A DNA stretch of 64,000 bases from NCBI GenBank assembly GCA_900767835.1, contig CAAGAO010000025.1, forward strand, positions 30,483-94,482, given 5' to 3'. The DNA is from Clostridia bacterium (GTDB taxonomy: Bacteria > Bacillota > Clostridia > Christensenellales > UBA1242). The first letter of the stretch is position 1; every line of letters starts with the position of its first letter. Below the pieces are notes generated by a model. The model did no database searches, had not been told where the DNA came from, and was given only the letters and a program-made list of their open reading frames with translations. Below, piece after piece: positions 1-8,827 of the stretch. Position numbers and translations under genes: made by a program.

Positions 1-109
1 CTATAACCAAAGTTGCAAATATAAATCAAATTAGTTATACTGTAGTTGTTAACAAATCTATATGCTAGTTAATCTTTTAAATTTTGTATTCACAAATAAA
101 GGATAAAAA

Positions 110-568
110 ATGATTATTAACTTTAATGACTTTACAAACGAAGAAATGAAGAACATACAAAAAGTTTATTCTGTAGCAGAAAAAGAACTTTTGCTTTCTA
201 AAGAAATGGAAGTAAACCTAGTCATTGTATCTCCAGAAACTATAAAAGAAATGAACAATGAATATAGGCAGGTTGATAGAGTAACAGATGTATTGTCGTT
301 TCCAATGCTAGATAATATTGACGATTTAAACAAGGAGTGTGATGCTATTTTGGGAGAAGTTAACATTGGCGATATATACATTTGTCGTGAAAGAGCAACT
401 GAGCAAGCGATTGAGTATAAGCATAGTTTAAAACGCGAAATATGTTTTCTAGCATTGCATGGGTTGTTACATCTTTTGGGGTATGATCATATAAAAAAAG
501 AAGACGAGCAAGTTATGTTTCAACTCCAAGATAAAATTTTGCAGATGGCGAAAATTACAAGAGATTAG
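110..568 (+). CDS. ybeY: Endoribonuclease YbeY (rRNA maturation factor)
   Basis: This metal-dependent RNase takes part in 16S rRNA 3'-end maturation and ribosome quality control in the cytoplasm. The family signature HGLLHLLGYDH is intact at residues 117-127, giving the three zinc-ligand histidines H117, H121 and H127. The length of 152 aa is normal. The ATG follows AAAGGA at the usual distance. It lies just upstream of era, a common clostridial pairing, but dgkA and cdd, which often sit between them, are absent. The 109 bases before it hold no recognisable gene. Confidence 0.96.
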   Translation: MIINFNDFTNEEMKNIQKVYSVAEKELLLSKEMEVNLVIVSPETIKEMNNEYRQVDRVTDVLSFPMLDNIDDLNKECDAILGEVNIGDIYICRERATEQAIEYKHSLKREICFLALHGLLHLLGYDHIKKEDEQVMFQLQDKILQMAKITRD

Positions 569-706
569 TTTTTATTATAAAGTATTATTTTAACATTAAT
601 TTTTAATCAATCTAAGTCATTTTGATTTATTAAAAACTATACAATTATTATTAATTATCATTTTTTATTAAATTATTGCTAAAGCAATAACTATCAAAAG
701 GAGTAT

Positions 707-1612
707 ATGATGACATACAAAAGCGGATATGTAAGTTTAGTGGGAAAAGCAAACGCGGGCAAAAGCACCCTAATTAATGCATTAATTGGTGAAAAGGTTG
801 CCATTGTTTCTCCTAAGCCACAAACTACAAGAAATAATATTATGGGCATTTTAACAAAGGATAATTATCAACTTGTCTTTGTTGACACCCCGGGCATTCA
901 TACATCAAAAAATGCATTAGATAAATATATGATGAAAAATGTTCGTTCGGCAATAGGCGGAAGTGATATAGTCGTTTATTTATTAGACGGAAGCAAAAAG
1001 CTTTTAGATGACGAAATAAAATACATTGAAAACTTAACAAATAAAGAAAATCCAGTAATAGTGGCTATCACAAAAGTAGATATTTTAAAATATGAAAAAG
1101 TATATCCAATACTTGCAAGACTTTCGGAAATTAAAGGAATAAAAGAAATTGTACCATTATCGTCTTTAAAAAAACGCAACTTAGACGTCTTGGAAAATGC
1201 AATATTAAAACTATTGCCAGAAAGTGAAACAAAAAACTTTTTATTCAATGAAGATGAGTACACCGACAAATCTGTCCGCTTTTTAGTAGCAGAAATAATT
1301 AGAGAAAAAGCATTATACTTGTATGATGAAGAAATACCTCATGGCTTAGCCATAGAAGTTGTAAAATTTGATGAAGAAGAAAGTATAGCAAATATTGACA
1401 TAGATATAATATGCGAACGAGATAGCCATAAGGCAATTATCATAGGCAAAAAAGGCTATAAATTAAAAGAACTGGGCGAGCAGTCAAGAAAAGCCATAGA
1501 AGAACTTTTGCAAAAAAAAGTTATGCTTAAACTATTTGTAAAAACTAAAAAGAATTGGCGAAATAATCAAAACGAATTAAATGATTTTGGTTATAACGAA
1601 AATATTGACTGA
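707..1612 (+). CDS. era: GTPase Era
   Basis: Era is a ribosome-assembly GTPase that binds the 3' end of 16S rRNA. The G1 P-loop is GKANAGKS (about residues 13-20), G3 is DTPG, G4 is TKVD, and a C-terminal KH domain carries the IIGKKG loop. The length of 301 aa is typical. Two adjacent ATGs (707 and 710) are possible starts; AAAAGGAG ends at about 703, so 710 has slightly better spacing. A small hairpin, TTATTGC/GCAATAA at 673-690, sits just before the ribosome binding site. YbeY, Era and RecO act in ribosome maturation and repair and often cluster. Confidence 0.97.
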   Translation: MMTYKSGYVSLVGKANAGKSTLINALIGEKVAIVSPKPQTTRNNIMGILTKDNYQLVFVDTPGIHTSKNALDKYMMKNVRSAIGGSDIVVYLLDGSKKLLDDEIKYIENLTNKENPVIVAITKVDILKYEKVYPILARLSEIKGIKEIVPLSSLKKRNLDVLENAILKLLPESETKNFLFNEDEYTDKSVRFLVAEIIREKALYLYDEEIPHGLAIEVVKFDEEESIANIDIDIICERDSHKAIIIGKKGYKLKELGEQSRKAIEELLQKKVMLKLFVKTKKNWRNNQNELNDFGYNENID

Positions 1613-1617
1613 TAACT

Positions 1618-1670
1618 AAATTTATTAACATATGCAAGTATGAACAAATGCATCAATATTTAATAAATTT
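1618..1670. repeat. Inverted repeat after era
   Basis: A perfect 11-bp inverted repeat (arms 1618-1628 and 1660-1670, AAATTTATTAA/TTAATAAATTT) directly follows the era stop. No T-run follows the 3' arm, so it may be a weak terminator or an mRNA 3'-end stabiliser. A second small stem, AACAAG/CTTGTT, lies near 1727-1746. Nothing else is evident before 1864. Confidence 0.4.
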
Positions 1671-1863
1671 GCTTATTAAGGTTACTTTTAATGTATTTTT
1701 TACTAAATTAATTGATTGGTTAAAATAACAAGTTTTAATGCTTGTTTAAATTTACAAAACAGCAAAAATAAAAAATTTTTAATAAAAGTTAAAAATTGTT
1801 TTCATTTTTTTGAAAAAATGCATACAATAAATATATGATAAAATTACAAGGGAGGTAATTAAT

Positions 1864-2028
1864 TATGAACGAAAAATTTTCTTGCAAAGCATCAAGGTTG
1901 TCTTGGGAACTTTTTAAACGCACAGGTAAAATTAATTATTATCTTTTGTATAAAAATATAGAATTGTCACCAAATCCAACAAAGGCTGATTTTATTGATG
2001 ACGAAAAAGATAACGGAATGGAAAGATA
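1864..2028 (+). CDS. yqzL: YqzL-like small protein
   Basis: This 54-aa protein was found by reading the era-recO gap. It has an excellent ribosome binding site (GGGAGGTAATT) before ATG 1864. The central segment reads SWELFKRTGKINYYLLYK, matching the pattern of YqzL-family proteins (W..F..TG.I..YLLYK), which occupy exactly this era-recO position in Bacillus. The function is unknown; the acidic tail DFIDDEKDNGMER is poorly conserved. It ends 36 nt before recO and is probably co-transcribed. Confidence 0.75.
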
Positions 2029-2064
2029 GTTTTTTTGTTTATATAATAATTGGAGCATACCAAC

Positions 2065-2772
2065 TTGGAAACAAAAGTAAAAGCAATAGTCATAGATAGT
2101 AGAGATTATAAAGAAAAAGATATGTTAGTCACCTTGTTTACACTAGAAGAAGGTATAATTACGGTGACTTTTAAAGGTGTTAAAAACACAAATGCAAAAT
2201 TAAAAAGCGCCAAGGAATTATTTTCTTTTGGCGATTTTATATATGTGAAAGGTAAAACAAATGTGGTAATATCAGCCGATATTATCAATTCATTTTATGA
2301 TATAACTAAAAATTTGAATAATTTTTATACCGCTTGTAATATATTAAAGATTATAAAAACAGTTTTGCCACAAGGAGAGATAAGTTCTAGCCTTTTTGTA
2401 GACACTTTAAAAGCACTAAATTTGCTATCAGAAAATAAAATAGATAGTTTATATGTTATAAATAAGTATTTGATACGAATTTTTGAAGGCTTTGGTTATA
2501 GATTTAACTTAAACAAATGCTCAACTTGTGGTTGTGAGTTTATTTCACACCGTTTTATGAACCTAAGATATGGCGATATAACTTGCTATAATTGTAGAGT
2601 AGGCGAAGTGGAAGAAATTTCCCCAGCAACTTATCAAGCATTAAGAATATTATCTCAAACTGATTATTCTTCATTGTCAACATTAAAACTATCAAAAAAT
2701 ATCTTGCAAGACACATTTGCTATTTTACATAAGAATTATATGTTTCGATTTAATCAAAAATTAGACATGTAA
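2065..2772 (+). CDS. recO: DNA repair protein RecO
   Basis: RecO is the RecF-pathway mediator that anneals ssDNA and loads RecA with RecR. An N-terminal OB fold begins KAIVIDSRDYKEKDMLVTLFT, and a zinc finger is visible as CSTCGC and CYNC. The start is taken as TTG 2065, because GGAG at 2052-2055 sits nine bases before it and the encoded METKVKAIV fits the family N-terminus; an upstream TTG at 2050 would overlap the ribosome binding site. The resulting length is 235 aa. Confidence 0.93.
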   Translation: METKVKAIVIDSRDYKEKDMLVTLFTLEEGIITVTFKGVKNTNAKLKSAKELFSFGDFIYVKGKTNVVISADIINSFYDITKNLNNFYTACNILKIIKTVLPQGEISSSLFVDTLKALNLLSENKIDSLYVINKYLIRIFEGFGYRFNLNKCSTCGCEFISHRFMNLRYGDITCYNCRVGEVEEISPATYQALRILSQTDYSSLSTLKLSKNILQDTFAILHKNYMFRFNQKLDM

Positions 2773-2899
2773 TTAAAATGTCGACCTGCTTTAGCATATT
2801 AAGAAATAAATAATTTAAATTAATGACTAACAAAAATGACCGATGTTATGTCCTCAAATTTAAACGATTCGCAAACCTTCGCTCACACAACTAACACTA

Positions 2900-2966
2900 A
2901 AGTCACTCACAAACCTTTGCTCTTCTGTCAGGGGAGCAAAGGTTTGTGAGTGACTTGATTTTTTTG
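2900..2966 (+). terminator. Long hairpin and T-run after recO
   Basis: A perfect 23-bp inverted repeat (2900-2922 with 2934-2956, core CTCACAAACCTTTGCTC) encloses a short loop and is followed by TGATTTTTTT. It looks like a rho-independent terminator, but the stem is unusually long. A degenerate copy of one arm (GCAAACCTTCGCTCACAC) lies just upstream, so it may belong to the repeat cluster that follows. Confidence 0.6.
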
Positions 2967-3006
2967 TGATTAAATCAAAAGTTTGTTGCTTTAAAAATAA
3001 ATATTC

Positions 3007-3199
3007 AACCTATTTCTTCGAAGATACCGCTTCGCAAGAGAGTTCGCACTGCGAACGAAAGAAACATCATTATACTAAATATACGCACTTCGAAGAGTTA
3101 AATTCGCTAGGAGAGAACCGACCACGAATGAGTGAAATTATATAATAAACCTATTTCTCCGAAGGACAACTTCGCAAGAGAGTTCGCACTGCGAACGAA
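3007..3199. repeat. Direct repeat pair, 53 nt, period 140
   Basis: Two copies, 3007-3059 and 3147-3199, share an identical 30-nt 3' half and a near-identical 5' half. Each copy contains the hairpin GTTCGC-act-GCGAAC, a small CTT-cgc-AAG stem and a 5' near-palindrome. The units can fold back through a TTTCTT/AAGAAA outer stem in the first copy. No coding potential was found between 2773 and 3362; this stretch holds only repeats and the recO terminator. Confidence 0.75.
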
Positions 3200-3250
3200 T
3201 GTAGTGAGTGAGCATGTTTGGTGCGAAAGAAAAAAATTACACTCGTCAAG

Positions 3251-3340
3251 ACGAAATTTTGCGTTAGCAAAATGAGTCCCAAAAGAGTGATAATTTTTTC
3301 AGTGCCCGTTAAAACGAAATTTTGCGTTAGCAAAATGAGT
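3251..3340. repeat. Direct repeat pair with ATTTTGC hairpin, period 63
   Basis: Two identical 27-nt copies (3251-3277 and 3314-3340) each contain a perfect hairpin ATTTTGC-gtta-GCAAAAT. Similarity extends weakly to about 55 nt and includes a shared AATTTTTTC. The array ends at the stop codon of the - strand gene that follows. Confidence 0.75.
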
Positions 3341-3362
3341 TCCAATAGGGCAACAATTTTTT

Positions 3363-3626
3363 CTATCTTATAATTACAAACACAATTACCAAAACTAATG
3401 CAACGGTGTAGCCAATATACCACCATACATTGCGTTTTGTTCTTACATAAAAGAAAGCGGAAATTGCGGTTATAGTGTATGCTATGCTTTCGCCAATTGT
3501 TCTAAGTGCAGAAATAAATGAACCGTCACCAGAAAAAATCTTTTGTAAAACTAAAACAATAGCAACCAAACACAAACCAATGAATGCAATGCAATCAATT
3601 ACTTTGCCAAAATTATTTTTTGCCAT
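3363..3626 (-). CDS. Small integral membrane protein
   Basis: This 87-aa protein of unknown function has three predicted hydrophobic helices (about residues 9-28, 44-60 and 66-86) and basic loops. A strong ribosome binding site (AAGGAGATAATATT before ATG) supports it as real. It is monocistronic, divergent from the GLUG surface protein, and runs into the palindromic repeat array at its 3' end. No family was recognised. Confidence 0.6.
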   Translation of the reverse strand: MAKNNFGKVIDCIAFIGLCLVAIVLVLQKIFSGDGSFISALRTIGESIAYTITAISAFFYVRTKRNVWWYIGYTVALVLVIVFVIIR

Positions 3627-3711
3627 AATATTATCTCCTTAATACACTAATATAATATAGTTTGTAGGCAAATAATGTCAACTTTTTTGTAAAAATTACC
3701 CAGTTTGTGTA

Positions 3712-3740
3712 TTGACATCACAAATTAACTATTGTATAAT
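3712..3740 (+). promoter_or_regulatory. Consensus sigma-A promoter for the GLUG protein gene
   Basis: TTGACA at 3712-3717 and TATAAT at 3735-3740 are separated by exactly 17 bp, a perfect housekeeping promoter. Transcription should begin near 3747, giving a short leader before ATG 3768. Confidence 0.9.
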
Positions 3741-3767
3741 TGAAACGATATTAATTAAGAGGTGAGT

Positions 3768-6587
3768 ATGAAAAAGTTTTTAATGTATGTGATAATTGTT
3801 ATAACTTGCTTATTCTTAGGTTTTACAATTTACTATTTAACTCAAAACAATGAAAACATTTATATGACAATTTCCAAAGAAGAAACTATTTATAAAAACA
3901 AGGGTGAGTCAATTTTGTTAGACGACTTACTTACTTGGACAAAACCATACAAAACAACTACCATCGCAATTTCTTCAGCAGATGAAAATGTTGTAATGTA
4001 TGATGAAAACACAAAAAGATTTGATTGCTTAAGTGGTGGTTTTAGTTCAATAACTATTACTCCATCTAATGACAAATTTGGTCCTTTTGTATTTGATATC
4101 CATGTTGGTGATGGTACTATGGCTAATCCTTACATAATTGATAGTGTTGAAGATTTAGCATTAATAGGCAATGATCCACAATTAAGATTTAACTTAACAA
4201 ATAGTTATATCTTAACAAAAGATATTGATTTGCAATCATATAACAATGGAGTTTGGGCTCCACTTGGAGAATTGGTTGGCTCATTCAATGGTGACGGACA
4301 TACTATTTATAACCTAAATGTAACAACGGGTTCTTCCGCTGGTTTATTTGCAAGCATTGCAAGAACTGGTATGGTTGAAAATGTTAAATTCAGCAATGCA
4401 GTTATTAATGGTGCTTTTGATAATGTCGGTGTTGTTGCTGGTGTTAACAAAGGTACAGTTGGTAAAATTCAAGTTTTATCTGCTGATATTACAAACACAT
4501 CTTTAACTGGTAACACAGGTGTCATTGTAGGCTCAAACGAATGGGACACAACTGCTGGTTTAGTTAATATGTGCTCTGCAACTGCAGTTATTACCGCAAA
4601 CGGTAATGTAGGTGGCTTGGTTGGTTATAACAAATCAAGCATTGTGTTAAACTCATATGCCGTTGTTAATAAATTTACAACAAATAATACAACCGCTTTC
4701 TTTGGTGGTTTAGTTGGCGTTAATTCTTCAACATATAATGCAGAAGGAGAAGTTTATTACGCATCTGCAATTAAAAATAGTTATGTTGTTATCAACGCAG
4801 TTGAGGGCAATGCAAATATTGGTGCTATCTTAGGCAAAAATGAAGAAGCAACTTATGCGGGTCAAATGTACTTTAATAAATACATTGGCTGTATATATGC
4901 TTTAAACACTGGTGTAACAGCAAATAGTGTCGCAGTTGAAGATACAACAATTAAAGCGGAAGATAAAGCAAACTTTATTAATAAATCTAAAGAACAATTA
5001 CTTGAAAAAGCAACATATGCTGGTTATAATTTTGATACAGTATGGCAAATAAAAGATGCTGAAACTGCAAGTTTAAATTACAATGGTGCTTATGAAGTAT
5101 ATAACATTATTGCAGTTGGTAAGGAAATTACTCCAGATGTAACACCACTTATAGATTTCTTAAGAGGTCTTGTTGGTCATACTTCAGAAAACACAGCAAC
5201 ATATAAAGTAAATAAAGACACAGTAATTGATTTAAACGGCGAATATTGGGAAACAATAGCACCAAGAGAATCTGAACCATTACTTGCATCTATTTATGTA
5301 GAAGATGGCTTTACTTGTGTAATTAAAAACTTTAAATTAAGAAACGCAAACTCAAGTTTCTTTGGTTATATTTCTGGTAACACATTAATTTCTGGTATTA
5401 CTTTTGAAAATGTGACAGTTGAATCTTGCTCGGCTGAAAATTCCGCTATTGTTGCAACTGGTTTGTTAAAAGGTGCAACTTTAGATAAAATTACGATAAA
5501 AGATTATAAAGAAATTGATACTCAAGCAAAAAATGCTGGTATAATTTGTGGTTTAAATAAAGGTACAATCAGTAATTGCTCAGTTATTTGTTCTGAACTT
5601 AAAGGATTTAAAGTAAGTCTTTCAGAAAACTTAACTAATGCTGGTGCTATCGTTGGTAATAACGATGGTTATGTAGATAATTGTAAAGTTGATATGGTGC
5701 AATTAAATGTTAATGTAAACACCAAGAGAGATGGTAGTTTGAACTATGGCGGTATTGCTGGTATAAGTTCAAATACGATATCAAATTGTAAAGTTGTAGG
5801 TTTCTATAGTGAAACAACAGCAACTGGTACAGTTTATGCTGGCGGTATAGTTGGTTATATGTCAACTACTGGTGCAAGTGTTGTAAACAAATCATATTCA
5901 ATGGCTACATTAAAGGTTATAGATTCTAACTCTAAAGCATATGTTGCTGGTATTGCAGGTTATGTTGCTGGAGGGGCAAACATTAAAGGTAGTTTCCATA
6001 GTGCTGGCGAATTATGGGCAAGCAATGTTGGTGGAATTGCTGGTATTAATGATGGTACAATTTATTCATCTTATGTTGGCGAATGTCAACTTAAAGGTTA
6101 CAAAGTTGGTGGTTTAGCAACTTTAATCAATGGTAAAGTTACAGATTGCTATGTTTTAGCAGACATTACAACTCCTGGTAACAGTGGTAAACTTTGCGGA
6201 ATTGCTTTCTATATTGGACCTAATTGCTATGTTGAACATAACTTTAGTAATGCAACATTCTCTGGTAATGCAGAATACTTTGCAGAAACAACAGCAGAAT
6301 TTAGAGCAAACAAATATGTTAGAGGACTTGCTGATTTGTTCGGTAAAGATAAATTTGGTAAATTTACAAATAATATTATTTTAGTTAACAACAATGCAAA
6401 AATTCAACCTTCTTCAGAGTTATTTAACAAAAAAACAGGTTGGATAGATTGTTCACTTGATCAATGTAACGGAACAACTGGTAACTATTCAGTATTCAAA
6501 GACAAAGCAGGTTTTGATACTAATGTTTGGAATTTTGATGTTGAAAGCGGATTCCCAACTTTAAAAGAAGTTGCTATTGCAGATTAA
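3768..6587 (+). CDS. GLUG-repeat surface protein, N-terminally anchored
   Basis: This 939-aa protein has one N-terminal hydrophobic helix (about residues 5-27), then a long extracytoplasmic region. It contains DGTMANPYIIDSVEDLALIG and SFNGDGHTIYNLNV, the usual lead-in of GLUG proteins, followed by many degenerate repeats such as GGLVGYNKSSI.NSY, VGGIAGINDGTI.SSY and VGGLA.LINGKVTDCY. Such repeats build right-handed beta-helices in adhesins and surface proteins. The C-terminus ends W.FDVESGFPTLKE, also typical. No sortase motif was seen. ATG 3768 is preferred over GTG 3762 because AGAGGTG serves as ribosome binding site. It has its own promoter and terminator and is therefore monocistronic. 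The ligand is unknown. Confidence 0.85.
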   Translation: MKKFLMYVIIVITCLFLGFTIYYLTQNNENIYMTISKEETIYKNKGESILLDDLLTWTKPYKTTTIAISSADENVVMYDENTKRFDCLSGGFSSITITPSNDKFGPFVFDIHVGDGTMANPYIIDSVEDLALIGNDPQLRFNLTNSYILTKDIDLQSYNNGVWAPLGELVGSFNGDGHTIYNLNVTTGSSAGLFASIARTGMVENVKFSNAVINGAFDNVGVVAGVNKGTVGKIQVLSADITNTSLTGNTGVIVGSNEWDTTAGLVNMCSATAVITANGNVGGLVGYNKSSIVLNSYAVVNKFTTNNTTAFFGGLVGVNSSTYNAEGEVYYASAIKNSYVVINAVEGNANIGAILGKNEEATYAGQMYFNKYIGCIYALNTGVTANSVAVEDTTIKAEDKANFINKSKEQLLEKATYAGYNFDTVWQIKDAETASLNYNGAYEVYNIIAVGKEITPDVTPLIDFLRGLVGHTSENTATYKVNKDTVIDLNGEYWETIAPRESEPLLASIYVEDGFTCVIKNFKLRNANSSFFGYISGNTLISGITFENVTVESCSAENSAIVATGLLKGATLDKITIKDYKEIDTQAKNAGIICGLNKGTISNCSVICSELKGFKVSLSENLTNAGAIVGNNDGYVDNCKVDMVQLNVNVNTKRDGSLNYGGIAGISSNTISNCKVVGFYSETTATGTVYAGGIVGYMSTTGASVVNKSYSMATLKVIDSNSKAYVAGIAGYVAGGANIKGSFHSAGELWASNVGGIAGINDGTIYSSYVGECQLKGYKVGGLATLINGKVTDCYVLADITTPGNSGKLCGIAFYIGPNCYVEHNFSNATFSGNAEYFAETTAEFRANKYVRGLADLFGKDKFGKFTNNIILVNNNAKIQPSSELFNKKTGWIDCSLDQCNGTTGNYSVFKDKAGFDTNVWNFDVESGFPTLKEVAIAD

Positions 6588-6602
6588 TAATAGTTAAAAA
6601 TT

Positions 6603-6647
6603 AAAAATAAGGTAAGTATTTGATTTAAAGTACTACCTTATTTTTTT
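6603..6647 (+). terminator. Rho-independent terminator of the GLUG gene
   Basis: A 12-bp stem (AAAAATAAGGTA at 6603-6614 with TACCTTATTTTT at 6634-6645) is followed by a T-run. Confidence 0.85.
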
Positions 6648-7057
6648 GGTTCTTTGTCAACAATGGGGGGCAAAATATTTTAGTATTGTTTTAGTATTGT
6701 TGTGTGTCTCTTTAAAAGCCTAGACTTTTGGCGAAATTTTATTTATTAAAGTATTTTTTAATAGGTTGAAACCATATTAAAATTAATAATAATTTTTTTG
6801 CAAAAAAATAGAACAAATGTTTGTATTTTTTTAAAAAGTATGTTAATATAATAAAAAGCGAAAAAAGAGTCGGCATATTGTTTAACGCAAATTATACTTT
6901 AACTCGTGATTCAATTATGTGAGAAGTGTAGTAATATTGTTATATGTGTTTTAGTGTTCAATAGCTCAAAGTAAATTTTGATAGTTATAAAGAATAAATT
7001 TTATGCATAAAATGAATAATATATGCCTATATTTTAACTAATGCTAAAAGGAAAGTT
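6648..7057. other. Gene-free AT-rich stretch with a LexA-like palindrome
   Basis: No open frame with a ribosome binding site was seen. The sequence GAACAAATGTTTG at 6811-6823 resembles the Gram-positive SOS box (CGAAC-N4-GTTCG type), and TATAAT lies at 6847-6852, but the -35 is unclear. A short tandem TTTTAGTATTG occurs near 6680-6705. The long leader before ATG 7058 shows no known riboswitch. Confidence 0.35.
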
Positions 7058-7363
7058 ATGAAAGATTATTTAATTTTTGCGATATTAATGTTTTTAATTA
7101 AAAATAGACATACAACTGCAAAAGATATAGCACAAAATTTTGAAATAAGTCCAAGAAGTGTTTATAGATATATAGATGCATTAAGTTTACTAGGAATGCC
7201 AATAATAACAAAACTAGGCAATGGTGGTGGTGTTGAATTAATTGGTGATGTATGTTTGGAAAATTTGCTTTTGTCAAAAATTGAAAAACAATCGTTATTT
7301 GAGTTTATGCAAAGGGCAGATTTACCAGAAAATATTAAAAACATCTTAAAAAAACTTATTTAG
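7058..7363 (+). CDS. HTH-type regulator, WYL-less YafY-like
   Basis: This 101-aa protein has a winged-helix domain of HTH_11 type: KDIAQNFEISPRSVYRYIDALSLLGMPI is the recognition region and KLGNGGGVEL is the wing. Full-length YafY/DeoR-type proteins continue into a WYL ligand-binding domain of about 200 aa, which is missing here. The coding frame ends cleanly, so this is either a natural short form or an old truncation. The ribosome binding site is AAAAGGAAA. The target and effector are unknown. Confidence 0.7.
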   Translation: MKDYLIFAILMFLIKNRHTTAKDIAQNFEISPRSVYRYIDALSLLGMPIITKLGNGGGVELIGDVCLENLLLSKIEKQSLFEFMQRADLPENIKNILKKLI

Positions 7364-7376
7364 ATATTTTTACTTA

Positions 7377-7404
7377 ATTGTTTTGTATAAATGTAAAAAA
7401 CAAT
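7377..7404. terminator. Small hairpin between convergent genes
   Basis: ATTGTTTT (7377-7384) and AAAACAAT (7397-7404) form an 8-bp stem between the convergent HTH and aminotransferase genes. It could work in both directions but is weak. Confidence 0.35.
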
Positions 7405-7448
7405 GTATCAAAAACTATTTAAAATATTGATTTTATAAACGTCAAAAA

Positions 7449-8591
7449 TTAACTATATTGTCTTGCAATTTTTTTAATTACTTTAATAAAATTTTCACAC
7501 TCCGTAAAAGTATTAAAATAACTTAAAGAAATTCTAACTATACCTTGGTTAACAGTATTTAATTGTTTATGTTTTAGGCTGGCACAATGCAAACCACCTC
7601 TAACACAAATACCATATTTAGATGAAAGTTCGGTTGCAATATCATTACTGTCAATATTTGCAACATTAAATCCAATAACACCAAAGCAGGCATTGTTAGA
7701 TAGTGTATATGTCTTAATATTTTCTATTTTAGATAGTTCAAAAAGCAGATAAGTAGACAAATCGTCTATTTTTTTATTGATTTTGTTAAAATTCTCTTGC
7801 ACAAACTTTATTCCTTCACCCAATGCTAAAATATTTGGAGTTGCAAGAGTTCCACTTTCTAAACACTCTGGATATTCACTCGGTTGATACACATCTAAAG
7901 ACGCGGTGCCAGTCCCGCCAAAACGAATAGGTTTGACATTTGCTCTAACACCAAAGGCAAAGACTCCTATTCCTTGCGGAGCATACAAAGCCTTGTGTGG
8001 AGCAAGAGCGAGCATATCAATATGTTCGCGTTGCATATCAATTTTGATATGCCCAGCGCTTTGTGCACAGTCAACTAAAAATAGTATGCAATGTTTTAAA
8101 CACAATTCGCCAATTTCCTTAATTAAAGCAGTATCGCCATTGACATTGCTTACATGATTAACCGCAACTAGATATGTGTTTGGTTTAATAAGTGGCGATA
8201 TATCACTGGCTGTTAATGTTCCACGAATCTTTGGGGTCGCAATCGAAACCTCTACAAGTCCTTGTTTTTCTAGCTCAAAAATAGGGCGGGAAAGTGAATT
8301 ATGAGCATCACATGATAAAATAATATGTCCGCCTTTAACAGCAGTTCCAAGAACACCTAAATTTAAAGCATCTGTGCAGTTTTGTGTAAATATTATGTGC
8401 TCAGGTTTGTCACTACCTAAAAAGTCGCATAATTGTTGCCTAACATTAAACACCTTTTCTCCAGCAAGCATACTCAAACTGTGCCCGCTTCGTCCGGGAT
8501 TTGCCGAATATGTTGTCATTCCATCTAAAAAAGCCTTAACAACTTCTTTTGGTTTTGTGTAGGTTGTAGCACTATTATCAAAATATATCAT
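7449..8591 (-). CDS. Cysteine desulfurase-like PLP enzyme (EF2568 type)
   Basis: This 380-aa class V aminotransferase-fold protein starts MIYFDNSATTY. The PLP lysine is in LAPHKALYAPQGIG, and the active-site cysteine loop reads CVRGGLHCA. The SCDAHNSLSRP segment matches the group often named after EF2568 rather than the IscS/SufS housekeeping enzymes. It should release sulfur or selenium from cysteine or selenocysteine onto a carrier. The ribosome binding site is AAAGGTG. It is divergent from a DUF3343 gene (8828), whose family is proposed as Se/S carriers, suggesting a donor-carrier pair. Substrate specificity cannot be read from the sequence. Confidence 0.85.
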   Translation of the reverse strand: MIYFDNSATTYTKPKEVVKAFLDGMTTYSANPGRSGHSLSMLAGEKVFNVRQQLCDFLGSDKPEHIIFTQNCTDALNLGVLGTAVKGGHIILSCDAHNSLSRPIFELEKQGLVEVSIATPKIRGTLTASDISPLIKPNTYLVAVNHVSNVNGDTALIKEIGELCLKHCILFLVDCAQSAGHIKIDMQREHIDMLALAPHKALYAPQGIGVFAFGVRANVKPIRFGGTGTASLDVYQPSEYPECLESGTLATPNILALGEGIKFVQENFNKINKKIDDLSTYLLFELSKIENIKTYTLSNNACFGVIGFNVANIDSNDIATELSSKYGICVRGGLHCASLKHKQLNTVNQGIVRISLSYFNTFTECENFIKVIKKIARQYS

Positions 8592-8827
8592 ATTTCACCT
8601 TTTTATGTTTCTCTTAATACAATGATATGATTAAACAATAGTTTTTGTTTAATTATTACAATAAAAAAAGCAGTTAAATTAAATGGTAAAATAGATTTAA
8701 TTTAAAAAATTTTAAATTAATAAATTTAATAATAATTAAAATTAATTGTATTGTTAAATAAATAAATTTAAGCAATAAAATTTAAAGAATTAAATCTAAC
8801 AATTTAAAATATCAAGGAGGTGTTAAA

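Noticed and set aside
3007..3340. CRISPR-like array
   Set aside because: Only two copies of each repeat, with unequal spacing, different repeat types and no cas genes.
3151..3426. Open frame on the - strand with a repeated LILLTQNFVLT segment
   Set aside because: It is generated by the DNA repeats at 3251-3340, has no ribosome binding site and overlaps the better-supported 3363-3626 gene.
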